Source: Nitrospirota bacterium (GTDB lineage: Bacteria > Nitrospirota > Thermodesulfovibrionia > Thermodesulfovibrionales > Dissulfurispiraceae). From it: DNA of 58,617 nucleotides. Where the stretch lies: assembly GCA_021792185.1 (NCBI GenBank), contig JAJYVD010000010.1:1-58617 (forward strand). Reading direction: 5' to 3'. The notes under the pieces are model-generated. The model did not search any database and was not told the origin of the DNA. It was given only the letters and a program-made list of their open reading frames with translations. Shown here one piece after another: positions 16,142-24,375 of this stretch; the first letter of the stretch is position 1; each line of letters opens with the position of its first letter. The translations under genes and the position numbers were made by a program.

Positions 16142-17302
16142 TTATATGACATCGCCGTTCCAGAGCCTTTCAAGAAAGAACCGCCACGGCATTATGTGAA
16201 TGCCATCGCTTAAGCGCGGCTCTTTTTCATTGCAGACTACAATAGCCTTTTTCGGGTTATAATCGCCGTAAAAAGCCTTTATGCCCCTCATGTCCCCGGG
16301 CTTTACCAGCTCCGAGCCTTTTACCTCAATACCTACTTCTCCGGTGCCGAGCACAAAGTCAACCTCTATCCCGGTCTTTGTCCGCCAATAGCCGATATCA
16401 AAGTCTTTTTCGTAATAACGGCTGTATGCCCTAATCTCCATGAATATAAAATGTTCAAGCGCCCTTCCGAACTGCTCCCCTTTTTCTTCCGGCACAATTC
16501 TTCCCGCGATATAACCGGCAATGCCCACGTCAAACAAGTAGAATTTCGGCGTATGAGTGATAATGTCCCTGGACTTGCGCTTGATATACGGCAAGAGCAT
16601 CTTGCCTATGAGGGTATCTTCCATTATGTGGAAATACTCCCTTACAGTCTTGGCATCCACCCCGCAGTCCCGTGCAATGTTGGAATAATTTATCAACTCT
16701 CCTTGACAATACGCTAAGGCGTCAAAAAATCTCGAAAATGCCTGAACATTGCGAACGAGCCCTTCTTCAAATATCTCCTCTTTCAGGTAATCGCTGACAT
16801 AAGCCTTCAGGCTCTTGCGGTAGTGATCTTCGCCGGCAGTATAATGAGACGGAATAAGGCCATGATTGAGGACTTTAAGCACTGCATACTCGCCTATTTC
16901 CCTTGTGGTAAGCGGGTACATCTCATATCGCCATGCCCTTCCGCCCAGCAGGTTCGCATGGCCGCGTTTAAGTTTGCGGGCGCTTGAGCCGCACAGCACA
17001 AAAGACAGCCCCTTGTTTTCAATCAGCCAATGAACTTCATTTAAAATATAGGGAACTTTTTGAACCTCATCCATGATGATGGGCTGCCGTTTACCAATGT
17101 CGCTTACTGCCAAAACCCTTTCCCGAAACAGCGCCGGCTTTTTCAGATAATCCATATAAATATCTGTCTTCAGAAAATCAAACCACAGGCTATCCGGAAA
17201 TGTATGCCTCAAATAAGTAGTCTTGCCGGTCTTTCTCGCGCCCCACAAAAAGGCTGATTGCCCTGCAGGCAAATCTATTCTTAGAATCCTTTGAAAACTC
17301 AT
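16142..17302 (-). CDS. AAA ATPase with DUF4143 domain
   Basis: 386 residues. The N-terminal P-loop domain (about 1-170) has Walker A GARKTGKTT and Walker B PIIMDEVQKV with LCGSSARKLK sensor. The C-terminal DUF4143-like region (about 200-375) ends in a restriction-nuclease-like strand pattern (EHFIFMEIRAY ... TGIEVDFVLG ... IEVKGSELV). Such genes are widespread, patchily distributed and often laterally acquired; their role is not defined. It has its own promoter (17340-17369) and is bracketed by 17-bp direct repeats, so it looks like an insertion between the TPR gene and the aminotransferase. Confidence 0.85.
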   Translation of the reverse strand: MSFQRILRIDLPAGQSAFLWGARKTGKTTYLRHTFPDSLWFDFLKTDIYMDYLKKPALFRERVLAVSDIGKRQPIIMDEVQKVPYILNEVHWLIENKGLSFVLCGSSARKLKRGHANLLGGRAWRYEMYPLTTREIGEYAVLKVLNHGLIPSHYTAGEDHYRKSLKAYVSDYLKEEIFEEGLVRNVQAFSRFFDALAYCQGELINYSNIARDCGVDAKTVREYFHIMEDTLIGKMLLPYIKRKSRDIITHTPKFYLFDVGIAGYIAGRIVPEEKGEQFGRALEHFIFMEIRAYSRYYEKDFDIGYWRTKTGIEVDFVLGTGEVGIEVKGSELVKPGDMRGIKAFYGDYNPKKAIVVCNEKEPRLSDGIHIMPWRFFLERLWNGDVI

Positions 17303-17339
17303 CTACCCATCCTACTCCTGATTAGCATTACTTTTTAGG

Positions 17340-17369
17340 AGTATATTACCTGAGAAGTTGACTTGTCAA
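17340..17369 (-). promoter_or_regulatory. Promoter of the AAA ATPase gene
   Basis: Minus strand: TTGACA (17369-17364), 18-bp spacer, TATACT (17345-17340), about 38 nt before the start. The -35 box lies within GACTTGTCAAGTC, a 13-bp near-perfect palindrome that could be an operator. Confidence 0.55.
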
Positions 17370-17437
17370 GTCCCCATATCGGATATTTACCGGATAGCTT
17401 ATAGAAAAACCTGCCCTATAGCCGTGACCGATAGCTG

Positions 17438-17998
17438 TTATTTAATGCCCTTTAATTCCCTGATCTTTTTCAGCGTATCTTTATAATTCTCATCGGACGG
17501 CTTTAGCTCCAACGCCTTCAGGACAAGCTTCTCCGCCTCGGCGAGATTCTCTTTTTCCATATAATAAAGCCACGCAAGGTTATTATAGGCATCCGAGAGG
17601 TCGGGCTGTTTTTTGATCGCCTTTTTATAATGGCTCTCCGCCTCGTCTAAATCTCCCTTTTGCATATATGCGTTGCCGAGATAGAGGTAAGCGGACGGAA
17701 GCTTTTTCGATGCCTTTTTATATTCCTCGACGGCGTTATCGATCTCTCCCTTTTTCTCATACGCCATACCGAGATTTATATGCTCCTCAGGCGTCAAGGG
17801 ATCATCGAGGATGACTATCTTGGGCAGAGAGCAACCGGTAAAAATAATAGAGCAGCAGAGCAGCAGAGCAGCAGAACGGCTTAAACAGTTCAAACGGTTT
17901 AAACGGTTCAAAGTGTTACTTATTGCGCTGCTGACCGCTGAATGCTCATTGCTTACTTCTTTTTTATCCACAATGTCCAATAATTCGTCTTTTCCCAT
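17438..17998 (-). CDS. TPR lipoprotein (PA2778-like C-terminal part)
   Basis: 186 residues with a lipobox (FTGC, about residue 55) and four TPR-like helical repeats (about 70-180, e.g. HINLGMAYEKKGEIDNAVEEY). The first 45 residues are odd: they overlap the end of the C39 peptidase gene by 46 bp and are encoded by 9-bp and 8-bp tandem repeats giving LNRLNRLNCL and AALLLCC. The natural start may lie downstream of ATG 17998; TTG codons are available in the repeat. In Pseudomonas PA2778 a C39 domain and TPRs occur in one protein; here they are separate. Final residues lie in the 17-bp repeat shared with 16107-16123. Confidence 0.75.
   Translation of the reverse strand: MGKDELLDIVDKKEVSNEHSAVSSAISNTLNRLNRLNCLSRSAALLLCCSIIFTGCSLPKIVILDDPLTPEEHINLGMAYEKKGEIDNAVEEYKKASKKLPSAYLYLGNAYMQKGDLDEAESHYKKAIKKQPDLSDAYNNLAWLYYMEKENLAEAEKLVLKALELKPSDENYKDTLKKIRELKGIK
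17451..17467. repeat. 17-bp direct repeat, right border of ATPase insertion
   Basis: Identical to 16107-16123. It lies inside the TPR gene and encodes part of its last residues (KIRELK). Confidence 0.7.
17847..17920. repeat. 8-bp and 9-bp tandem arrays in a lipoprotein signal region
   Basis: GAGCAGCA occurs three times in a row, followed directly by four 9-bp units of the type TTAAACGGT/TCAAACGGT. Both are in frame at the start of the TPR lipoprotein, where they encode the basic and hydrophobic parts of its export signal. Confidence 0.75.
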
Positions 17999-18504
17999 GA
18001 ATTCAGAAATTTTTCCCTCTCTATGAACGCGTGTTCTGTTTTGCCTGAATTTACCGTCACACCGGTTTCGTTATATCCTACCACCACCATGAAATGATTG
18101 GCCTGATATACGAAGAATCCGTAATCGACAAGGACTATCAAAGGATAACCGCCGTCTATTTTTGCCTTAATATCTTCCCAGCTTCCTCTGTATTGCTGCG
18201 CCTGAAAACCCTTCTTGTTTGCGTAAATAAGCATATCGATATCGAGCGTTCCCCGTGCCGATGCGCTGTATACGTCTTTTGCTATGTCTTCAGGCTTTAT
18301 ATCGACGCCCCAGTAATTCATCACTCCGGCTAATGACGCGGGGCCGCACTGGTAGTCCTCTTGCGGATGGAAGGGAACTTTATTTATGAGTATGGTTTTC
18401 TCTATCTGAACGGATACGCCCGAACATGAAAAAAGAAAAAAAACGGGAAAGGCAAGAAAAAAAACAAAACTAAAAATTCCCTCTATATACCGCCTTTCCC
18501 GCAT
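17953..18504 (-). CDS. C39-like cysteine peptidase lipoprotein (PA2778 family)
   Basis: 183 residues. Lipoprotein signal with LFSC (C27), then a papain-like C39 fold: catalytic Cys in YQCGPASLAGVMNYWG (C53), His in ANHFMVVVGY and a later polar residue in the NSGK stretch. Family members are exported cysteine peptidases of unknown substrate, encoded beside a PA2779-family protein, as here. Downstream the TPR gene overlaps by 46 bp. It is part of the mla-like operon. Confidence 0.82.
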   Translation of the reverse strand: MRERRYIEGIFSFVFFLAFPVFFLFSCSGVSVQIEKTILINKVPFHPQEDYQCGPASLAGVMNYWGVDIKPEDIAKDVYSASARGTLDIDMLIYANKKGFQAQQYRGSWEDIKAKIDGGYPLIVLVDYGFFVYQANHFMVVVGYNETGVTVNSGKTEHAFIEREKFLNSWEKTNYWTLWIKKK

Positions 18505-18511
18505 TTACCTT

Positions 18512-18904
18512 TTATTTCGTCACCACAACCCTGTGCCCTGTCAGTTGAATCAGTAATACGACCAGTATCGCTATCACGAGAAGGGCGATCACAATTCCGA
18601 GGCCGTCTCCTCCAACTTTCAGATCATCGAGTTGAAGGGCAAGCTTATGTATCTGTTGATCGCTGAGCTGCCCCAGCCTGTTGTTTATCTCTTCCTGAGT
18701 GAAGCCCAATTTTTCGAGCCGTTCCCTTATCATCTTGGTCTCGAGCGTCTTCTGTATTTTCTCCATATCAACAGCCCTGTCGGCTTTTGACAGCGCAATC
18801 ACCTCCGACGGCGCGAAGCCGGCCTCAACCTTAGGCGCGATACCGATAATAAACATTGCAAATATAAGATACCATGCTGCCTCTTTCATAAACGGGACTT
18901 TCAT
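18512..18904 (-). CDS. PA2779-family protein
   Basis: About 130 residues from ATG 18904. A signal peptide (to about VEAGF) is followed by a helical region with the family pattern (PSEVIALSKADRAVDMEKIQ, RLEKLGFTQEEINNRLGQLSDQQ) and a C-terminal membrane helix (IVIALLVIAILVVLLIQLTG). AAAGGAGGT sits 7 nt before ATG 18904, so the longer frame to 18937 is probably not used. PA2779 and PA2778 homologues are usually adjacent, suggesting they act together at the envelope. Function unknown. Confidence 0.82.
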   Translation of the reverse strand: MKVPFMKEAAWYLIFAMFIIGIAPKVEAGFAPSEVIALSKADRAVDMEKIQKTLETKMIRERLEKLGFTQEEINNRLGQLSDQQIHKLALQLDDLKVGGDGLGIVIALLVIAILVVLLIQLTGHRVVVTK

Positions 18905-18929
18905 TGTTTCCACCTCCTTTCTTTGCGAA

Positions 18930-19910
18930 TTATTCATAGCTGTCGATCTTCAATTTTTTTTCTTCGGGCTCTTTTATGTACGACCTTATAGGCCATATTT
19001 TTTTTGCCGAATCTATAAGTTCCTTTGTCTCGCTCATTGTCTTTTCTGCGGATTCATAGAGCTCGTCATCCGCTATAAGCCTGCCGACCGTGCCTTCTCC
19101 TCTCTCGACTTTCCGAGTAATACTGTCCAGCCGTTCGATGCTCTTTTTTAATCCAGGCTTGTTTTCCTCAAGGAGCGCATTCAGTTCTTTTGCGGCCTTA
19201 TCGAGTTTCGTAATGAGGGACGGCCCCTTATCCGACAGCTCGTTCAAGTTGGACATTGTGGCGTTAAACAGGTCTTTGTTCGTTTTTATAAGCTCGTTTA
19301 TGTCGTCCAGAACCTTTCTGAGCCTCTTATCGTTGTAATCTATAGCCGAGCCCATTTTTCTGGTAATGTCCCTGACGTTGGCTACCGACTCCTTAAACGC
19401 CTGTTTCGATTCTTCGGAGCCTACCATCTCATCGATAGACGATGAAAGAGCGCTTATATCCTTAGAGAGAGCGGAAAGATTTCTTATAAGGCCGTCGATG
19501 TCCGTAACCTCCATAACGTTGGCAAGCGTATCCCCATTTTTCAATTGCGGCGGTTCGGAGCCGGGTTTTATCTCCAGGAACTTGTCTCCCAGAAAGCCGG
19601 TAATCTTGATATACGCAGCCGCATCCTTGTAAAGCTTAACCCCCTCATGCATTCTTATCGCCACTTTTGCCCTGCCGTTTTCAAGGGTTATGCCGGTTAT
19701 AATTCCGGCATCCACGCCGGCGACCCTAACCTTTGTCTTTTGATCGAGCCCTACTATATTGTTGAAATAGGCATAAACCGTGTATCCCCTGCCTTTGAAC
19801 AGTTCGATGTCCCCGACCTTAAAGGTCATAAACGCGAGCAGGACCAGAACGATCAACGCAAAAATACCGACTTTAAGCTCTGCGGATAATTTTTTAATCT
19901 GTCCTTTCAT
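18930..19910 (-). CDS. mlaD: MCE-domain lipid-binding protein (MlaD type)
   Basis: 326 residues. N-terminal membrane helix (about 13-31), MCE domain (about 38-116, with GLDQKTKVRVAGVDAGIITGI and GFLGDKFLEI), then a long helical tail (about 125-315). MlaD subunits form hexameric rings that pass phospholipids across the periplasm. It follows the permease and ATPase genes in the order E-F-D, with 1-bp overlap to the ATPase, and so belongs to one transporter. No MlaB or MlaC gene is present here. Confidence 0.9.
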   Translation of the reverse strand: MKGQIKKLSAELKVGIFALIVLVLLAFMTFKVGDIELFKGRGYTVYAYFNNIVGLDQKTKVRVAGVDAGIITGITLENGRAKVAIRMHEGVKLYKDAAAYIKITGFLGDKFLEIKPGSEPPQLKNGDTLANVMEVTDIDGLIRNLSALSKDISALSSSIDEMVGSEESKQAFKESVANVRDITRKMGSAIDYNDKRLRKVLDDINELIKTNKDLFNATMSNLNELSDKGPSLITKLDKAAKELNALLEENKPGLKKSIERLDSITRKVERGEGTVGRLIADDELYESAEKTMSETKELIDSAKKIWPIRSYIKEPEEKKLKIDSYE

Positions 19911-20680
19911 TACATTAACATGGGCACGCCGGTTATGGGGCCTACGGCGCTGCCGCTTATAAATTGCCTTACGACAAGATTTTTGGTGTTCTTTATATCA
20001 TCCGGAGTGCCGGTCTCTATAATCTTACCGGAATATAGCATCGCAATCCTATCAGCTATTTTATAGGCGCTGTGCATGTCGTGGGTTATGGTAACGGAAG
20101 TAACCGAAAGCCTTTTGTTCATTTCTATTATCAGGTCGTTTATGGCGTCCGCCATTATGGGGTCGAGTCCTGTCGTAGGTTCGTCATAAAGAAGTATTTC
20201 CGGTTCGTGAGCAATGGCCCTCGCAAGGCCGACCCTCTTTTTCATGCCGCCCGAAAGCTCCGACGGCATAAGGTCCTGCACGCCGTCAAGCCCTACCATC
20301 TTGAGCTTTTGAATGGCTGTCTGCCGCGCATCTTCTCTGCTCATTCCCTTTTCCCTCATAAGTACAAAACTGACGTTTTCCCACACCTTCATGGAATCGA
20401 AAAGCGCCGCACCCTGAAAAAGCATGCCGAACTTTCTCCTCGTCTCATATAAACCCTTTTCGTCTATGCGTGATATATCCCTGCCGGCAACCATCACGTT
20501 TCCCTTATCCGGTTTAACCAATCCTATTATATGCTTCATCAGCACACTTTTTCCAGAACCGCTGCCCCCGATAACCACCATGCTTTCGCCCTGCTGCACC
20601 TTGAGGTTCACTCCCCGAAGCACATATTTCTGGCCGAAAGATTTATATAGATCTATGATTTCTATCATCTGAACATCCAC
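19910..20680 (-). CDS. mlaF: Mla-type ABC transporter ATPase
   Basis: About 252-256 residues; start at 20680 or 20668 (MIEIIDLYKSFG). Walker A GGSGSGKSV (about 37-45), signature LSGGMKKR, Walker B ILLYDEPTTGLDP and the H-loop THD are all present. It powers lipid transport with the MlaE-type permease, whose gene overlaps by 16 bp. Confidence 0.93.
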   Translation of the reverse strand: MDVQMIEIIDLYKSFGQKYVLRGVNLKVQQGESMVVIGGSGSGKSVLMKHIIGLVKPDKGNVMVAGRDISRIDEKGLYETRRKFGMLFQGAALFDSMKVWENVSFVLMREKGMSREDARQTAIQKLKMVGLDGVQDLMPSELSGGMKKRVGLARAIAHEPEILLYDEPTTGLDPIMADAINDLIIEMNKRLSVTSVTITHDMHSAYKIADRIAMLYSGKIIETGTPDDIKNTKNLVVRQFISGSAVGPITGVPMLM

Positions 20681-21435
20681 GCCGAAAGAAAATAATCGGA
20701 TATGAGTATGGTCATCGACGAGAGAACCACCGCGCCTGTTGTGGCCTTGCCTACTCCTTCGGCTCCTCCTTCCGAATAAAAACCCTTATAGCAGCTTATA
20801 AGCGCTGTGCATGCGCCGAAAAAGCCTGCCTTGACAAGTCCGAAATATATATCTTCAAACTCTATAAAGTCCCATGTCTTCTTCCAGTAAGTCGCGGAGC
20901 TTGCCCCGAAAAAACCGACGGTAACGGTATAGCCGCCCATGATGCCTACAATATCCGTGACAACAGCAAGCGCCGGAAGGGCCATCAGACCGGCTAAGAA
21001 TCTCGGAACGATCAGGTATTTAACAGGATTGGCCGCAAGCGTCTCAAGCGCGTCTATTTGCTCCGTAACTCTCATGGTGCCGAGTTCCGCGGCCATCGCA
21101 GCGCCGGCCCTGCCGGCAACTATAATTCCTGTAAGAACGGGACCGAGTTCCCTCGTTATAGACAAGGCTACGGCAAACCCAACCATCGATTCGGCGTTAA
21201 ACCTCTTAAATCCCGTATAAGTCTGAAGGGCCATGACCATGCCTGTAAAAACTGCTGTAATAAGAACTACGGGAAGGGATTTTATGCCGATCTCGATTAC
21301 CTGTTTCAGAACACTCTTTATCTCATAAGGGGGAACAATGGCCTGCTTTACCGTATACCAGAGCAATATTAAAACATTGCCCAGTTCGCCGGTAAAACGG
21401 ATAAGGTATTTGCCTATTAACTCTATAAATTTCAT
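20665..21435 (-). CDS. mlaE: MlaE-type lipid ABC transporter permease
   Basis: 256 residues, multi-helix. Family signatures: PVVLITAVFTGMVMALQ, ITRELGPVLTGIIVAGRAGAAMAAELGTMRVTEQIDAL and a VPR boundary. First gene of the group mlaE-mlaF-mlaD-PA2779-C39-TPR, all minus strand with overlaps or short gaps. Element B copy 2 lies immediately upstream in the leader or promoter region. Confidence 0.93.
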   Translation of the reverse strand: MKFIELIGKYLIRFTGELGNVLILLWYTVKQAIVPPYEIKSVLKQVIEIGIKSLPVVLITAVFTGMVMALQTYTGFKRFNAESMVGFAVALSITRELGPVLTGIIVAGRAGAAMAAELGTMRVTEQIDALETLAANPVKYLIVPRFLAGLMALPALAVVTDIVGIMGGYTVTVGFFGASSATYWKKTWDFIEFEDIYFGLVKAGFFGACTALISCYKGFYSEGGAEGVGKATTGAVVLSSMTILISDYFLSAWMFR

Positions 21436-21472
21436 GTTAATTTAACCCAAACTGAACGATTCTAAGTCAGAA

Positions 21473-21637
21473 ATATATGTCAGATGCGGCGAAAAGACTT
21501 TAAACCCCGCACTTGTATTAACATTTATCTTATCCGTCATCCGCATCGGTGGACACTTATTGGGTGATGCACATATAATCTTTTGTCTGCACTCGAACTA
21601 ACACTTTTTAAAGTCTTTGAGCCGTATCTGACATATA
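21473..21637. repeat. Palindromic element B, copy 2
   Basis: About 165 bp with strong terminal inverted repeats (21473-21504 and 21607-21637; ATATGTCAGAT-CGGC then AAAGACTTTAAA). The interior 21534-21568 matches part of element B copy 1 in the opposite orientation. Located between alr and mlaE; no coding capacity seen. Confidence 0.75.
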
Positions 21638-21648
21638 AAATCGCTCAA

Positions 21649-22752
21649 TTAATAATACACCTTTTTCGCCCTATATCCAATAGACGTAAGTATTTCATAT
21701 GGTATCGTGTCTGCCCTGCGCGCCAATTCAGCGGCATCTATGGATTCGTTTCCATTTTTTCCTATAATCACCGCATCATCCCCTTCTTCCACATGCTCTA
21801 TGCCGGTCAAATCTATCATGGTCAAATCCATGCAAACGCGTCCCACAACCGGAACCCTTCTGCCCCCTACAATGACCTCCGCATTATTTGAGAGCCGCCT
21901 GCTCAGGCCGTCCGCATAACCCGCCGCCATTACCCCTATAAGGCTTTCTCTTTTTGTAACGAATGTCCTCCCGTAGCTTATCGGAGTGCCTGCAGGAAGT
22001 CTTCTTAAAGCCAGTATTTTTGCCTTAACCGTCATTACAGGCAATAGGCGATGGGCTATAATCGCTTCGCGCCTTTCAATCGGCGAATAGCCGTACAGCA
22101 TTATTCCTGGCCTGACAGCGTCGAAATGCGATTCGGGCAGGGCTTCAACAGCGGCGCTGTTGGCTATATGGAATAGCCTTATCTGCAAACCCTTTTGCAA
22201 AAGCTCTTTTCTAACAGAATTGAAAGAAGCTATCTGCATGCGGGCGAAAGATTCATCCTTGATATCCGCCTCTGAAAAATGGCTCATCACGCCTTCAATG
22301 CTTATGCCCCTCATGCCTGCTATTTCGAGTATTTCTTTGACCGGGTCTCCTGTAAGACCGAGCCTTCCCATGCCGGTATCTATCTTAAGATGAACGTTCA
22401 AAGCAGTGTTGCGTCTTTCAGCCTCTTTAGATAATACAACCGCTGTTTTTTTATCGCTTATTACAGGGATAAGACTGTATTTGAAAATATCTTCTACATC
22501 GGGGTCGAAAAGAACGACTATAGGCGTATTTATGCCCGCATCCCTTAATTCCTCAGCCTCTCCGGTAAAAGCTACAGCGAGATATTCGACACCATCGCGG
22601 ATCAGTCTTCCGGAAATCTCTACAGCGCCGTGCCCGTAGGCATCGGCCTTCACAACGGCTATTAAGGGCAGATTACGGGAAATATCTTTTATAACCTTGA
22701 GATTATGAGAGACGGCGTTTAAATCTATTTCAGCGGTAAAGCCCCTGTTCAC
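21649..22752 (-). CDS. alr: Alanine racemase
   Basis: 367 residues. Converts L- to D-alanine for peptidoglycan. PLP lysine in VVKADAYGHGA (K34), GRVCMDLTMID near the C-terminal active-site Tyr region, and SYGRTF are typical. Six bp downstream of tatA, so part of the dnaB-amrB-mobA-tatA-alr run. Confidence 0.95.
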   Translation of the reverse strand: MNRGFTAEIDLNAVSHNLKVIKDISRNLPLIAVVKADAYGHGAVEISGRLIRDGVEYLAVAFTGEAEELRDAGINTPIVVLFDPDVEDIFKYSLIPVISDKKTAVVLSKEAERRNTALNVHLKIDTGMGRLGLTGDPVKEILEIAGMRGISIEGVMSHFSEADIKDESFARMQIASFNSVRKELLQKGLQIRLFHIANSAAVEALPESHFDAVRPGIMLYGYSPIERREAIIAHRLLPVMTVKAKILALRRLPAGTPISYGRTFVTKRESLIGVMAAGYADGLSRRLSNNAEVIVGGRRVPVVGRVCMDLTMIDLTGIEHVEEGDDAVIIGKNGNESIDAAELARRADTIPYEILTSIGYRAKKVYY

Positions 22753-22758
22753 GTTATA

Positions 22759-22971
22759 TTAAGCCTTTTTTTCCTCTTTTACCTCTTCCTTGCCTTCTCC
22801 CGCACTCTTTTTAGGGGTTACATCTATCTCTTCAGGCTCGCTCATCCCCTTTTTAAAACTCTTTATCGCCTTGCCTATGCCTCCGGCAAGCTCCGGCAAT
22901 CTTTTTGCCCCGAACAGGATCAAAATGATCACCAGTATTATTATCAACTCCTGCATTCCAAGACCGAACAT
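22759..22971 (-). CDS. tatA: Twin-arginine translocase subunit TatA
   Basis: 70 residues. N-terminal membrane helix, FG hinge ([17 protein letters not shown]), amphipathic helix and a charged tail rich in Lys/Glu. TatA oligomerises to let folded proteins cross the inner membrane. No tatB or tatC nearby. Lies between mobA (cofactor for many Tat substrates) and alr. Confidence 0.94.
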   Translation of the reverse strand: MFGLGMQELIIILVIILILFGAKRLPELAGGIGKAIKSFKKGMSEPEEIDVTPKKSAGEGKEEVKEEKKA

Positions 22972-22984
22972 AACTACCTCCTCT

Positions 22985-23575
22985 TTAGCGTATAGCTATT
23001 AATTTTTCGTAATCCTCAGGCGTATTTATATTAACAAATGACCTGCCTTCAGGGTCTATTTTCCTTATATCCGACTCGTCAATAAAATCCGTCTTAATCT
23101 TGTCCAAAAACCGCTTCAATGATGTCTTTTTATTCACAATTCCTTCTTCAAGATATGGCAACGCTGTCTTACAGTATACACCAAACAGGGGCTGCGGTTC
23201 ATTATTATAAATCGGTATCACGGCATCTATCGCCTGAGAACGCAAATCAACATGTCTATCGCAAATAAATGAAATTACCTCTTTCTTTATAAACGGCATG
23301 TCGCAGGCGACCGCGAAAACGCAGTCTCCTTTCGCGTTGATCAATGCCGAATAAATACCGGACATCGGGCCTTGGGAAGGAAGCGCATCTCCTAAGAGCG
23401 GCACGCCGAGGTGAAAATATTTTTCCGGCATATTGGTGCTGATAAAGACAGTATCGAACATGCCTTTCATGAGGGAAAGGTTTTTTTCTATTATCGTGGA
23501 ATCGCCTATCTTTATGAAACCTTTGAGGGTGGGGAACCTCCTGTTTTCGCCGCCTGCAAGAATAACGCCGGTCAT
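22985..23575 (-). CDS. mobA: Molybdenum cofactor guanylyltransferase-like protein
   Basis: About 196 residues from ATG 23575, which overlaps the amrB stop by 4 bp; the longer frame to 23719 lies inside amrB and does not resemble the family. It attaches GMP to molybdopterin to make the MGD cofactor. The N-terminal nucleotide loop is [15 protein letters not shown]; usual members have LAGGxSxRMGxxK, so the RMG positions differ while the Lys is kept. DMPFI and NINTPEDY are typical. A related nucleotidyltransferase cannot be excluded. Confidence 0.85.
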   Translation of the reverse strand: MTGVILAGGENRRFPTLKGFIKIGDSTIIEKNLSLMKGMFDTVFISTNMPEKYFHLGVPLLGDALPSQGPMSGIYSALINAKGDCVFAVACDMPFIKKEVISFICDRHVDLRSQAIDAVIPIYNNEPQPLFGVYCKTALPYLEEGIVNKKTSLKRFLDKIKTDFIDESDIRKIDPEGRSFVNINTPEDYEKLIAIR

Positions 23576-24375
23576 CTCACAACCACTCCGGCATATCCGA
23601 CGACATGTTCGTAATCGCCGCTCACATCTCCGGAAGTTGCGTATTTCACGAGCCGCGCCTCCTTCGCGCCCAATGCCTTTGCCGCATAGAGCATTATGGT
23701 TGCCGGCATGAAACCGCACATCGAAATATCTTCCTTTTTTACGGTCTTATGCAATCCTTCGGGATTAAGGCGGAGAATCTCATCTATGGCAAGTCCGTCG
23801 AGTTTCCGCGCAACGGCATCAGGCACATAATGGCTCATGTCCGAGCTTGCCGCGATGACCACGTCATAACCGGCCTCTTTTACGGCATCGGCAATGCCCT
23901 CTCCTATTTCCCTGCACTCCTGAACCGAAGCGCTCATGACGATTATCGGGACGATCTTAACATCCTCCGAAAAATAGGCTATAAAAGGCAACTGCACTTC
24001 AAGGGAATGTTCGAATAAATGCGCCTTCGCATCCTCCGATATATGAGGCGACGCCTTTGCTATCTTTCCGGCAAGTTCTTCGTCTATATCGAAGGTCCCC
24101 GTAGGAATTTCCCACTGACCGGAAGTCATAATCGATACGTTCGAACCGAGTCCGGTGTGATTCGGCCCGATAAGGACAAATGTCTTCGGAAAATGAATGG
24201 AGGAATACACCGCGCCCGCTACATGACCTGAATACATCAAGCCTGCATGGGGAGAGATAATGCCTATGACCTTTTCTTTTGACGCTCCTTCAAGGATATA
24301 CTGCTCGACCTGACTTCTCAATTTCGACGCAGTGCCGTAATAAAACTGTCCTGCTACTGCGGGCGACCTCTTCAT
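23572..24375 (-). CDS. amrB: MEMO-family protein (AmmeMemoRadiSam system protein B)
   Basis: 267 residues. MEMO fold: PAVAGQFYYG at the N-terminus, SPHAGLMYSGHVAG, LIGPNHTG, the SSDMSHYVP motif with metal-like ligands and the CG-MPATIML segment. The partners AmmeMemoRadiSam A and the radical SAM protein are not in this window. Substrate unknown. Overlaps dnaB by 1 bp. Confidence 0.9.
   Translation of the reverse strand: MKRSPAVAGQFYYGTASKLRSQVEQYILEGASKEKVIGIISPHAGLMYSGHVAGAVYSSIHFPKTFVLIGPNHTGLGSNVSIMTSGQWEIPTGTFDIDEELAGKIAKASPHISEDAKAHLFEHSLEVQLPFIAYFSEDVKIVPIIVMSASVQECREIGEGIADAVKEAGYDVVIAASSDMSHYVPDAVARKLDGLAIDEILRLNPEGLHKTVKKEDISMCGFMPATIMLYAAKALGAKEARLVKYATSGDVSGDYEHVVGYAGVVVR

Noticed and set aside
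23576-23719. Extended N-terminus of mobA
   Set aside because: The extra 48 residues lie inside amrB, are Arg/Cys-rich and unlike the family; the ATGA overlap gives a good start.
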